A stretch of 36,215 nt of DNA from Bacteroidales bacterium (GTDB lineage: Bacteria; Bacteroidota; Bacteroidia; Bacteroidales; FEN-979): contig JADHVQ010000016.1 of the NCBI GenBank assembly GCA_016783905.1, forward strand, positions 1-36,215. The letters run 5' to 3'. The notes under the pieces are model-generated. The model saw only the letters and a list, made by a program, of their open reading frames with translations, made no database searches and was not told where the DNA came from. How positions within the stretch are numbered: the stretch's first letter is position 1; each line of letters opens with the position of its first letter. Position numbers and translations under genes: made by a program. This document shows, one piece after another, positions 1 through 8,983 of this stretch.

Positions 1-469
1 CCGCACCGGACAAGGTCCGGGTGAACTTCCTCGCATAGGTAGCATCAATAGCCCACTCATTGGGTTTAACTTCTCCCAGTTCCTGGCCAACATCATTGGT
101 AAACATAACAGCCCCCATGGAAAAGAACCTCAATGAGAGAGCAATAGCCTGCTTGTCTCCAAATCGTTTGAAACCGGCAATCGAAGATAAGCCGATATCA
201 TTTACAAGGCCTCGAAGCCAGGGAACATACCCGATACCAGCCCCGAAGTCCTTTTCAATAAATGCATATTTGGCCGGATTCCAGTACAATGAATAGGCAT
301 CAGGAGTGGTAGAAACACCAATATCTCCCATCCCTCCCGAACGGGCATCCGGAGCTATCATCAGAAACGGCACGGCCGTGGTTATCACGTTGGGTTGCTG
401 TTCATCCTGACCAAAGGTATAATTGATCATAAAACATCCTGCCAAAATCAACGCCAATCTAAACTTCAT
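1..469 (-). CDS. porV: PorV (LptO) T9SS outer-membrane protein, 3' end off window
   Basis: The reverse complement from 469 to the left edge reads MKFRLALILAGCFMINYTFG, a signal peptide, then DEQQPNVITTAVPFLMIAPD and ARSGGMGDIGVSTTPDAYSLYWNPAK, which is the typical start of PorV/LptO, an FadL-like outer-membrane barrel. In the T9SS, PorV shuttles cargo to the PorU sortase. About 156 codons are visible; the stop lies beyond the left edge. An in-frame ATG at 478 (adding MRQ) is an alternative start; an AGGA lies 9 nt before the 469 ATG, which favours 469. It is downstream of two PorU-like genes on the same strand, the common porU-porV order. A TAnnTTTG -7 box upstream suggests it also has its own promoter. 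Identity rests on the N-terminal motif and neighbours. Confidence 0.9.
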   Translation of the reverse strand, partial: MKFRLALILAGCFMINYTFGQDEQQPNVITTAVPFLMIAPDARSGGMGDIGVSTTPDAYSLYWNPAKYAFIEKDFGAGIGYVPWLRGLVNDIGLSSIAGFKRFGDKQAIALSLRFFSMGAVMFTNDVGQELGEVKPNEWAIDATYARKFTRTLSGA

Positions 470-511
470 CTGTCGCATTCCTATTAAAATTTAGTCTGAA
501 AAAATGGTTAG

Positions 512-519
512 CAAAAGTA
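512..519 (-). promoter_or_regulatory. Putative -7 promoter box of porV
   Basis: The minus strand reads TACTTTTG, matching the Bacteroidota -7 consensus TAnnTTTG, about 40 nt upstream of porV. No clear -33 TTG lies at the usual spacing, so the site is only moderately supported. It would allow porV expression independent of the PorU genes. Confidence 0.45.
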
Positions 520-572
520 ACGAATTTAATTTTTTGATATTGCTTCTGATAAAAAAAATGGCACAAGCTTCT

Positions 573-3500
573 CTATCTTAGAATGATAACCTTTCCGGAA
601 GTGTGCGCAAAACTCCCGTTGGCTCCCATGAATTTTACCCTATACGGATAGATCCCGCTGGATAGTTTCATCCCGTTCTGGTTCGTGCCATCCCAATATA
701 CCTGGACGGGTTGCCCGGTATTCTCTGTCACTGTCGTGTTGATCACCCGCACAGGCTGGCCGGTGACAGTATATACTTCAATGGCCACATCCATACTCCC
801 ATTCCCGGCCTCCGGTCTGAAGGTGAAGGTGGTTCCATCGATCAGCGGATTAGGAAAGGTATACACCGAGGTGACATGGATCACAGGATGTTCAAACACG
901 TAAAAGTCGATCGTACTTTCTGAGGAATTATTGAACATATCCCACGCCCTGACGGTCAGGGTATGTCGTCCGATTGACAAACCAGCATATGGATAGAGGG
1001 CTGTCCCTTGTTGAAAATCATTCAATGCCGGCGTGTAATATGAGTTGAGAACCACCGCCTGCGACCAGTTGTCATCCATGGCGGCAATAATTTCATGACC
1101 GAGGCCAAGTCCTACATGATTGATACCGTCCTCATCAAAGAGATCAACCATCAGTAAGGGATTCCTATCCACCTGTCCACCTGAAATAAAGCTTCTGGAA
1201 TTCAGATAGACAGAGATTTCAGGCCCTTCGTTGTCTGGAATCACGGAAGGATCCTTACCCCCAATTACTACATTGTCATCGTAACCGTTTCCATCAGAGG
1301 TTTCCGAACAGGCATAATAGCTGATCTTGCCAAAACCAAAATAGGGGGAGATCTCACGGGGAACGATGAAAGAGAAAGAGAAGGTTCCGTTTTCAATGGA
1401 AGCAGGACCGTCACTCAGTAGTTCGTTCTGAATCTGGAAATACTCCTTGTAACTCTTTGACTGGTTTGCCAGGGTCCGGTAGGTGACGGGTTTGTCGAAT
1501 ACCTTAGCTTCCAGTATTCCATTGAAACCAGTGGCTTTGTTCCCGGCCTGATCCAGTATCTCTCCCGAAACAGTGACCACCGCCAGGCCCAGCAGGGTAT
1601 CCGGGGTCACACCAACCGGTTCTCCGTTAATAGCGGTAGTAACCACCCGGTATTCAGGGAAGGCGATTGGCTGGGCAGGATCTCCCAGCAGGACAAAGTT
1701 GCGGATGTTATTGTTATTGTTGTTGTTATTCTTTGAGATCCTTAACAAATCGCCCATCTTCATATAATTTCCATCCTCATCCCTGTTCATCAGATTGTGA
1801 AAGAAGGATGTATCCAGTTTGAAGTTAGCGGTGGCTAGTGCCAGACGGGTTGTAGTATAGATTGCTATAGCTCCTGCTTTGGGCTTTACGATCACCATCT
1901 CCCCGGCGCTGAACCGCTCGGGATTATCAAACCTGCTGAACTCACAGGTGGCGGTGATGAAGACCGGCAACTTGTCAGGGTTTGTCCAGCTTTCAATATC
2001 GGGGATCGTCAGCACCTTCTCCTCACTCCAGGCATCCTCTCCTCCATGCCCTGTGTAGTTGATGATGAGGTTACCGTTGTTCACAGCGTTGTTGATCGCT
2101 ATGTTAACCGATGGATACCGGGGCCCTGAGGGTGTTTTGACCAGCTGATAGGCATCCAGGTAGATTTTATTTACATTATAGACAGGATATTTTGATGCTA
2201 CGATGTCGCACAGTTCTTCTGCCTGATGCAAATGGAGGTTGGAGTCCTCGTCATCGGCAATGAAAGTCAAGGTGTTTCGCCAGGATGACTGGATGGTATC
2301 GTTCTTCTGTGCATAATGAATGATCTTGTCTACAATGGCTTCAGCCTGCTCCAGGTCGGAGACAGGAAAACGGCCCATTCCCAGCTCCAGGGCACCCACA
2401 GATCCCTGTCCGGAATTCTCTCCCATGATCCCAAAGTAATCATCTGTCACATACGTCGAAATAAACTTGAATGACTCATATGACTCGAAGGTGGGCACAA
2501 AATTGGTGTTATTGGGAATCCGGTCTTTGTAATCGTACGATCCATCGCCAAAAAGCAGGATGTACCTGGGTGTATCACTCTCTGTGGCACGCAAATACAA
2601 CATCCTGACAAAGTCCCTGATGGCTGTCAGGTCCGGTTGCCCGGAGCTAAATTCCTGAAAGACCTGTTCCGTCTCGGCCACGATAACAGATATCTTCGTC
2701 TCATTGCGGTGAAATTCAGCCAGCCTCTCAGCCTGTTCCATAAAAAGCGGATGGGAAACAATGATAAGGGTAGCCGGATTGAGTCCATGAAGGTTTTGAT
2801 TGGCAACGGGTCCGATGGGTGTCACCGGATAGTAACCGGAACCATCGAAGGCAATGAACTCTTTCAGTACCGGGGTTGGCAGAATAAAATCAAAAAATCC
2901 GGTGGTTGGATTCCACGTTCCCTGCATGGATCCGATAGCTCCGGGATCGGTCACATCCCATACAACCATATTCTCAGGCGATCCTGTAATCCTGAAGAGC
3001 GTGTTTTTATCCTCATGAATCGTATTGTGATCCCGGAATGAAAACTGGGGACCAACCCATTTCAGAAATCGCTGGGCGATCACCTCGATGTAGTTCAACC
3101 AGGCCAGAGAGCCAGGGGTTGGCAAATTGAACTCCAGCCTGATGGTTGTCAGCTCCTGTTTCAGTGTGGTAGCGCTCCCGCGCAATTTAGGCCGGGCATA
3201 GATACTGGTGGATTGTGGGTCGGAATAATCCATCGTGAACTGATCGATCAGGTCACCTTCATTGAAAATATACATGGTGCTCACCGTGGGAGCCCGTGCA
3301 ACAGCGAATGTATTGATCCTGGTAGCCGTGGTGGTGATCACGTTGGGAAAATAAAACTGAAACTCCCACGCCGGCTTTGATTCATTGAACTCCTCCCCTA
3401 CCCAGATCTTGCCTGAGCGGATCAGGTTTCGTTCGTCCAGCTCATGAAATGCATAATCGGTAAAGCGAATGGAAGTATAGCCGGGAGTTGTATCCAGGGA

Positions 3501-3971
3501 AGCCACAGGCTGAACCCGTTTCCCGGGGCCCAGATCAGTTGTGATGAAATAATAGGTGAAGTCGGAATAGAGATTCTTTTCATGAGTGAATGTCTTATCC
3601 ATCGGATCAAACAGCCACACATCTGGGGACTCACCGTAAAAGATAAAGTAATCTCCCGGATCAAAGGATCCGTCATCCCCGTCGTAAACCACGATGGAGT
3701 TCTCCAGGAGGTCATCGATTCGTGGTTGGTCATTCGCCTCCGGAAGCATCCCTCCCCCGTTGCCGTAAACCCTGATATTTGCAGGAACAATCGAAGCGGG
3801 GTCCATCCCAAGCACAACCATGTCATCGTAGGTTACACGGTGAATACCTGTCTGTTGTACGGCAAGCTTGTGCCACGTTCCTGTTGCCAGCACCGATTCG
3901 TAGGTCAACATATTCCCTCCCCAACCTAAAAGGGGGATCAGAAGGATGATAACAGAGTAGATTCTCTTCAT
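573..3971 (-). CDS. PorU-like C25 (gingipain-family) protease, short paralogue
   Basis: This 1132-residue protein has a signal peptide (MKRIYSVIILLIPLLGWGG), a PorU-type N-terminal region (SVLATGTWHKLAV, YGNGGGMLPEA), a peptidase C25 domain with the catalytic pair H642 (NYTGHGGEDAW) and C676 (TATCEFSRFD), and a C-terminal Ig-like domain beginning YTFPNPL and ending GKVIILR. PorU is the T9SS cell-surface sortase that removes the C-terminal signal of cargo and attaches it to A-LPS. Compared with the adjacent gene at 3983, it lacks the first ~185 residues. Its start is 11 nt past the neighbour's stop, so they are probably one operon. Both catalytic residues are kept, so it may be an active second sortase or a C25 protease with another role. 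A run of eight Asn codons sits in a loop after the C25 core. Confidence 0.88.
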   Translation of the reverse strand: MKRIYSVIILLIPLLGWGGNMLTYESVLATGTWHKLAVQQTGIHRVTYDDMVVLGMDPASIVPANIRVYGNGGGMLPEANDQPRIDDLLENSIVVYDGDDGSFDPGDYFIFYGESPDVWLFDPMDKTFTHEKNLYSDFTYYFITTDLGPGKRVQPVASLDTTPGYTSIRFTDYAFHELDERNLIRSGKIWVGEEFNESKPAWEFQFYFPNVITTTATRINTFAVARAPTVSTMYIFNEGDLIDQFTMDYSDPQSTSIYARPKLRGSATTLKQELTTIRLEFNLPTPGSLAWLNYIEVIAQRFLKWVGPQFSFRDHNTIHEDKNTLFRITGSPENMVVWDVTDPGAIGSMQGTWNPTTGFFDFILPTPVLKEFIAFDGSGYYPVTPIGPVANQNLHGLNPATLIIVSHPLFMEQAERLAEFHRNETKISVIVAETEQVFQEFSSGQPDLTAIRDFVRMLYLRATESDTPRYILLFGDGSYDYKDRIPNNTNFVPTFESYESFKFISTYVTDDYFGIMGENSGQGSVGALELGMGRFPVSDLEQAEAIVDKIIHYAQKNDTIQSSWRNTLTFIADDEDSNLHLHQAEELCDIVASKYPVYNVNKIYLDAYQLVKTPSGPRYPSVNIAINNAVNNGNLIINYTGHGGEDAWSEEKVLTIPDIESWTNPDKLPVFITATCEFSRFDNPERFSAGEMVIVKPKAGAIAIYTTTRLALATANFKLDTSFFHNLMNRDEDGNYMKMGDLLRISKNNNNNNNNIRNFVLLGDPAQPIAFPEYRVVTTAINGEPVGVTPDTLLGLAVVTVSGEILDQAGNKATGFNGILEAKVFDKPVTYRTLANQSKSYKEYFQIQNELLSDGPASIENGTFSFSFIVPREISPYFGFGKISYYACSETSDGNGYDDNVVIGGKDPSVIPDNEGPEISVYLNSRSFISGGQVDRNPLLMVDLFDEDGINHVGLGLGHEIIAAMDDNWSQAVVLNSYYTPALNDFQQGTALYPYAGLSIGRHTLTVRAWDMFNNSSESTIDFYVFEHPVIHVTSVYTFPNPLIDGTTFTFRPEAGNGSMDVAIEVYTVTGQPVRVINTTVTENTGQPVQVYWDGTNQNGMKLSSGIYPYRVKFMGANGSFAHTSGKVIILR
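1707..1730 (-). repeat. AAY trinucleotide run coding for eight Asn
   Basis: Eight consecutive AAC/AAT codons in the short PorU-like gene. The aligned site in the neighbouring PorU reads NNTSSSAN, so this loop tolerates change. Length change by whole codons would keep the frame. Confidence 0.9.
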
Positions 3972-3982
3972 AGGTTCACTCT

Positions 3983-6900
3983 TTACCGGATCACTACAAG
4001 CTTTGCCGTTGCTGAATTCACAGATCCATCAGGAAGTCTTAGGATGGCACGATAAATATACGTACCGGTGCTTACTTTCCATCCTCCATCCGCTGTTCCG
4101 TCCCATGTCACCGGCTGTACCCGGTATCCGTGGATGAACTGTGTTGTGCGTATGGTCTTAAGCAATTTACCAAATATCGTGTAGATCTGGATCTCAATTT
4201 CCACATTCATATTCGTTTGATTGGTTTCAAACGAAATCGTTGTTTTATCCTGGAAAGGATTGGGGTAGTTGTAGAGATGGTCCATCACGAATTCTCCGGT
4301 GCCATATACCACAAAACTGATGACGGCTTCGGAAGAGTTATTGAATACATCCCACACCTTTAGCGTGATTGAATGCCTCCCTTCAGGAAGATTATAATAG
4401 GGATAACTGATCCAGCCGCTCTGGTAGGTGTTGAGGTCGGCGACATAGTAATCGTTGAGAATCTGCGGGTTTTTTGAATCCTCATCGAGAATGGCTGTAA
4501 TGTCGTGACCGATGCCATTCCCTACCGTGTTGATACCCGATTCATCGGTGACATAAGCAAGCAACACCGGATTCTGGTTGGTGATCCCACCCGAAACAAA
4601 CCCGATGGTATTCATATACAAGGTGATATCAGGACCCTGTTCGTCTTTGATAGCCAGGGGATTGAAGCCTCCAACAACCACCGAAGTGTCGAACCCGTTA
4701 GCATCTGTTTCTGCGCTTCGGGCATAGTAGCTTATTTTCCCGGTTCCGAATTTGTACGCGATGTCTTTAGGAATAATGAAGCTGAATGAGAACTGGCCAT
4801 CGACAACCTGCACCTTTCCCTTGTATATCTGATTTTTCTGAACCAAAAACTCGATTGGAGGATCCCCGTCGTTGCCCAGTGTCATGATCTCCGAGGGCTT
4901 ATCAAGGACCGTGGGAAGCACCAGACCATTAAAACCTGATGCCAGCGTCCCGTTTTCGTTTTGCACCTCTCCGGAAATTGTCACCTCCGAAAGAGCCATC
5001 AGGGTATCACTGGTGATGGCGGTGGTAACCACGTTGAGGTTCGGATAGGCCATCTTCAAAGCCGGGTCTCCCAGCAGGACAAATTTCCGTGTATTGGCTG
5101 AAGAGGAGGTGTTGTTTTTGGATGTAAGGATCAGGTCTCCCATCCGCAGGTACTCTCCGTTAACCTTATCAAAGGCAACATTGTAAAAATTCGTGGCCAG
5201 GGCAAAGTTGCTCCCGGCAAAGGTTGGCCGGGTGGTAGTGAAAAGAGCAATCCCCCCACCGTTCGGATTCAAAAACACCCACTCACCGGCAGAGACCCGT
5301 TCCGGATCATCGTACCGGCTGAATTCGCAGGTAGCAGTAATGAACACCGGCATGTTGCCGAAGTTGGTCCACGCCTTGATATCCGGCACCTCAAGTACCC
5401 GTTCATGAGCCCAGCCCAGCTCTCCGCCATGACCGGTGTAATTAATGATCAAGGCTCCTTTGTCAACACGCTTGTTGATGGCATCATTCACCTCCGGACA
5501 ACGTTGTCCGCCCGGTGTGGATATCTGTTGGTAGGCATCCAGGTAGATCTTATCGATGTTGTAAACCGGGTGTTGTACAGAAACCATATCGGTAAGTTCC
5601 TCGACCTGGTTCAAATGGAGGTTTCCATCCCCATCATCGGCGATGAAGCAAACCACATTGCGCCAATCATTCTTCACCGAATCGCTCTCGGAGCAATAGT
5701 GCAGGATCTTATCTACCGCTTCGGTGGCTTCCTGAAGTGACATTACCGGCAGCCGGCCTACACCCAGATCGAGGCTCCCACCTGTCCCCTGGCCTTCTGT
5801 ATCATCAAGCAGGGCAAAGTAGTCGTCCGTCACATAGGATCCAACCGGAACGAGGGATTCCGGGGATTGGTAGGCAAGAACAAAATTGGTATTGTTCTCC
5901 TTCCTGTTTTTGTAGTCGTAAGATGCATCTCCAAACAACAGGAGGTATTTGGGCTCTTCTCCCGATGGCGCCCGCTCATACAGCATCCGCATGAAGTCCC
6001 GGATGGCGGAAAGATCCTGCGCACCGGAGGAGAACTCATTGAAGATCGTTTGTGGGGTGGTGATCAGGACAGACATTCCGTTCTTCTCCTGGTGGAATTG
6101 CGCCAGCCGGTTTGCTTCCGGAACGAAAGCAGGATAAGCTACCATGATATAATCATACACAACTGCTCCGTGTAAATCCTGATTCTCCACCCGGCCTGCA
6201 AAATCAGGCCGCAGGAATCCGGAACCGTCAAAAGCCACAAACTCACGAAGGGTATCGGTTGGAAGACGGAATGAACACACCGTTCCGGTAATATTGGTCT
6301 GGATAAGCAGCACGCTGTCGGGGCGGGTCACATCCCACACCTGGACCTGTTGCCCCTGGGTGGTCAACCTGAACTCAGAGATGCGGTCTCTCCCGGCTGA
6401 TTCGATTGAACGGAACAAAACCTGACTACCGCTTAGCTTCAGTTGTCTCATCACATTGATTTCCAGGTAATTCAAATACCCAACTGCCGCAGTACTTGGT
6501 TTATTATAGGTCAACTGAACATCAATGGTCGGCTTGGTGACCACGATGCTGCCCGTCTCCATTTTTTCACGGGCAAAGGTGTCCAGAAAATCTCCTGATA
6601 CTTTGGGGATCGAAATATTTAGGAGCGATTGTCCGTTTACAGCAACGTTGAATCCACTGTTACCGGTTGTCGACCGGGCAGCTACCCGGGCAGTGATAAA
6701 TGCAGGAGCGCTCTGATCCAGGTCGGGGAATGCAAAAGAGTAGTTTCGGCTGGCAGTGACATCAAAATATTCCACATCGAACCACTCCCGTCCTGATTGG
6801 ATCAGGTTGATATCATCTTTTTCGTAGAAGGCATAGTCGTTGAACCGGGTAATGGTATGAGTGGGTGGAGTGGAGGTCCCGGATTCGTGAATCACCCGTT

Positions 6901-7819
6901 TGCCGTTGCCCCCGCCGAATGTAAGGAAGTAGTATGTATTGTCAGCATAGATATTCTTCCGGTGTCTGAATAATCCTTCGAGACTACTGTAATACCAGAT
7001 ATTCTGGGACTCTCCGTAGAACAGGATGTAGTCTCCCTGATTGAACTGGCCATCCTCTTCGCCAATCACCTGGATGGATAACTCACGAAGATCGTCAATC
7101 CGGGGAGCATTGTTGGCCTCCGGAAGCATGCCGCCACCGTTACCATATATCTTGATGGTCCGGGGATCAATCCCGGAAAGGTTAATCTCCGCATTGAGAA
7201 GATCATCATACGAGAGCAGATAAATCCCATTGGCGGAAGCTGAAAATTTATACCAGGATCCTGTTGCCAGCACAGAATGTTCGGCATACCCAGCCTGTGA
7301 AAAAGAGGCGGCGGCCGGGTTGGCTTCTGCGAAATAGCAGGTCAGTTTGAAAGAGACCACCTTCTCGATCATACCACTTTCAGGATTCCGCCTGAACGGC
7401 AGGAACGAGATCTCGGCAAAGGGGGCTTTCCGTTGTTTTACAATCCCGGCGATAGGCTCTATGGTGACGGGAATACTCATCACATCACCAATAGTAAGGA
7501 TCTCAGGAGGAGTGAGAGGTTGATAGACCACAGAGTTGAAATGAACACGGTCGATCACTCCTTGGATGGCTGGAAGAGGACTCCTGTGAAAGAAAACAGG
7601 AAGCTTTCCTGTTGCATCTGTCATCGCAGATCCGTCGAAGGTCAACAGGGTCACCCACTCTCCGGGGGCAACCTCCACAATCTTCACTGGCTTCCATTGA
7701 AGTGTCTCCTGGATTGTTATGGGGGGGATGGAACCGGCTCCTGAAGTTTGTGCCCACGTTCCCATCACCAAACTCAAAACCAGGATACTGATCAGGTAGA
7801 GGGTTTTATATCTTGACAT
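3983..7819 (-). CDS. porU: T9SS sortase PorU, full length
   Basis: A 1278-residue protein. I start it at the ATG at 7819 (MSRYKTLYLISILVLSLVMG, signal peptide ending near AQ); an upstream TTG at 7825 is less likely. After a ~185-residue N-terminal domain comes the shared PorU region (SVLATGSWYKFS, YGNGGGMLPEA), the C25 peptidase domain with H797 (NYTGHGGELGW) and C831 (TATCEFSRYD), and a C-terminal Ig-like domain (LYNYPNPF ... TAKLVVIR). Length and layout match PorU, the surface sortase of the type IX secretion system. It is the first gene of a minus-strand unit with the shorter paralogue and porV, and diverges from porP/sprF, from which it is separated by about 96 nt. Identity is strong from the C25 motifs plus porV and gldJ nearby. 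Confidence 0.93.
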   Translation of the reverse strand: MSRYKTLYLISILVLSLVMGTWAQTSGAGSIPPITIQETLQWKPVKIVEVAPGEWVTLLTFDGSAMTDATGKLPVFFHRSPLPAIQGVIDRVHFNSVVYQPLTPPEILTIGDVMSIPVTIEPIAGIVKQRKAPFAEISFLPFRRNPESGMIEKVVSFKLTCYFAEANPAAASFSQAGYAEHSVLATGSWYKFSASANGIYLLSYDDLLNAEINLSGIDPRTIKIYGNGGGMLPEANNAPRIDDLRELSIQVIGEEDGQFNQGDYILFYGESQNIWYYSSLEGLFRHRKNIYADNTYYFLTFGGGNGKRVIHESGTSTPPTHTITRFNDYAFYEKDDINLIQSGREWFDVEYFDVTASRNYSFAFPDLDQSAPAFITARVAARSTTGNSGFNVAVNGQSLLNISIPKVSGDFLDTFAREKMETGSIVVTKPTIDVQLTYNKPSTAAVGYLNYLEINVMRQLKLSGSQVLFRSIESAGRDRISEFRLTTQGQQVQVWDVTRPDSVLLIQTNITGTVCSFRLPTDTLREFVAFDGSGFLRPDFAGRVENQDLHGAVVYDYIMVAYPAFVPEANRLAQFHQEKNGMSVLITTPQTIFNEFSSGAQDLSAIRDFMRMLYERAPSGEEPKYLLLFGDASYDYKNRKENNTNFVLAYQSPESLVPVGSYVTDDYFALLDDTEGQGTGGSLDLGVGRLPVMSLQEATEAVDKILHYCSESDSVKNDWRNVVCFIADDGDGNLHLNQVEELTDMVSVQHPVYNIDKIYLDAYQQISTPGGQRCPEVNDAINKRVDKGALIINYTGHGGELGWAHERVLEVPDIKAWTNFGNMPVFITATCEFSRYDDPERVSAGEWVFLNPNGGGIALFTTTRPTFAGSNFALATNFYNVAFDKVNGEYLRMGDLILTSKNNTSSSANTRKFVLLGDPALKMAYPNLNVVTTAITSDTLMALSEVTISGEVQNENGTLASGFNGLVLPTVLDKPSEIMTLGNDGDPPIEFLVQKNQIYKGKVQVVDGQFSFSFIIPKDIAYKFGTGKISYYARSAETDANGFDTSVVVGGFNPLAIKDEQGPDITLYMNTIGFVSGGITNQNPVLLAYVTDESGINTVGNGIGHDITAILDEDSKNPQILNDYYVADLNTYQSGWISYPYYNLPEGRHSITLKVWDVFNNSSEAVISFVVYGTGEFVMDHLYNYPNPFQDKTTISFETNQTNMNVEIEIQIYTIFGKLLKTIRTTQFIHGYRVQPVTWDGTADGGWKVSTGTYIYRAILRLPDGSVNSATAKLVVIR

Positions 7820-7915
7820 ACACAAATAGGATCAAAAAGAGATAGATTAAAAACGGTTTATTTTTCGTAATATTGTGGTTCGAAAACAGCAGGCTATCTA
7901 TTACTAAAACAACGA

Positions 7916-8908
7916 ATGGCAAAAAAAGTTGTCTCAGTTCTGCTATTATTTTTCCTGCTTCCGGTAATCCCGCTTGTTGCCCAGGATCCGCAGTTCTCAC
8001 AGTTCTATGCCAACCCGCTCTACCTGAACCCAGCCCTGGCAGGCGCCCCCATCTGCCCCAGGCTCATTGCCAACTACCGGAATCAGTGGCCATCCGTTGA
8101 AAAGGCTTTCATCACCTACAACGCCTCCTATGATCAATACGTGGATTTTCTTCATGGAGGGATTGGATTACTTTTTACAGCTGACAGGGCTGGAGGCGGG
8201 AATCTCAATACCACCATGATCAGCTTGATGTACGCCTACAAGTTCAACATCACCAGCCGGATCTATGCGAGTGCCGCTCTTCAGGCAACCTACTACCAGC
8301 GAAGGCTGGTTTGGGAGAACCTGCTGTTCGAGGATATGATTGATCCACAGAATGGTTTTGTATTGCCCACTTCCGAGAAGCAGCCCGGCCAGGATAGGGT
8401 GGGCGTTCCCGATTTCTCGGCCGGGGTATTTATCGGTTACGAAGATCTGGTATACGGCGGTGTATCTGTCTCTCACCTCACCCAGCCTGGAATTGGATTT
8501 TATTCAGATGCCTCTTCGCAACTTTACATGAAGATCACCGTTCACGCCGGGTCTGTGATCAACCTGAAAAAAGGGGGAAGCCTGGATGAGGACAAGGAGT
8601 TCTCTATCTCCCCCAACATCCTCTATCAGCAACAATTCAAATACCATCAACTCAATGTAGGTTTCTACCTTACCTTCGATCCTTTTGTTGGCGGATTATG
8701 GTTCCGCCATAATTTTGAAAACGCAGATGCGGTCATTCCCTTCCTCGGAGTACATTACAAGAACCTGCGTGTAGGGTACAGCTACGACATCACGATCAGC
8801 AACCTGAAAGGCGCTACGGGTGGGGCCCATGAGATCTCTGCCTCATGGCAGTTCCCCTGCATTGAAAAAAGAAGGCATATCCGGGCAATAAAGTGCCCCA
8901 GATTTTAG
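7916..8908 (+). CDS. PorP/SprF-family T9SS outer-membrane protein
   Basis: 330 residues with a signal peptide (MAKKVVSVLLLFFLLPVIPLVAQ) followed by DPQFSQFYANPLYLNPALAG, the hallmark start of the PorP/SprF family. The rest has alternating beta-strand character expected of an outer-membrane barrel. These proteins are T9SS-linked, either as a core component (PorP) or as partners of specific large cargo (SprF). It is divergent from porU and upstream of gldJ in the same direction (75-nt gap). No large adhesin cargo gene is adjacent, which fits a core-type rather than a cargo-dedicated copy, but the sequence alone does not settle PorP versus SprF. A 14-bp palindrome (8906-8919) overlaps its stop codon. 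Confidence 0.9.
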   Translation: MAKKVVSVLLLFFLLPVIPLVAQDPQFSQFYANPLYLNPALAGAPICPRLIANYRNQWPSVEKAFITYNASYDQYVDFLHGGIGLLFTADRAGGGNLNTTMISLMYAYKFNITSRIYASAALQATYYQRRLVWENLLFEDMIDPQNGFVLPTSEKQPGQDRVGVPDFSAGVFIGYEDLVYGGVSVSHLTQPGIGFYSDASSQLYMKITVHAGSVINLKKGGSLDEDKEFSISPNILYQQQFKYHQLNVGFYLTFDPFVGGLWFRHNFENADAVIPFLGVHYKNLRVGYSYDITISNLKGATGGAHEISASWQFPCIEKRRHIRAIKCPRF

Positions 8909-8938
8909 TTATATAACTAGAATCTTAAGAGAATTTAC

Positions 8939-8946
8939 TATTTTTG
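8939..8946 (+). promoter_or_regulatory. Putative -7 promoter box of gldJ
   Basis: TATTTTTG matches the Bacteroidota TAnnTTTG box and lies 37 nt before the gldJ start. No convincing -33 element is visible. Confidence 0.4.
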
Positions 8947-8983
8947 CAGGCAATTTCATCATCCACCAATAAAATAGAACCAG

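Noticed and set aside
8906-8919. Perfect 14-bp palindrome TAGTTATATAACTA as terminator of porP
   Set aside because: All-AT-rich short stem with no T run; too weak to call a terminator.
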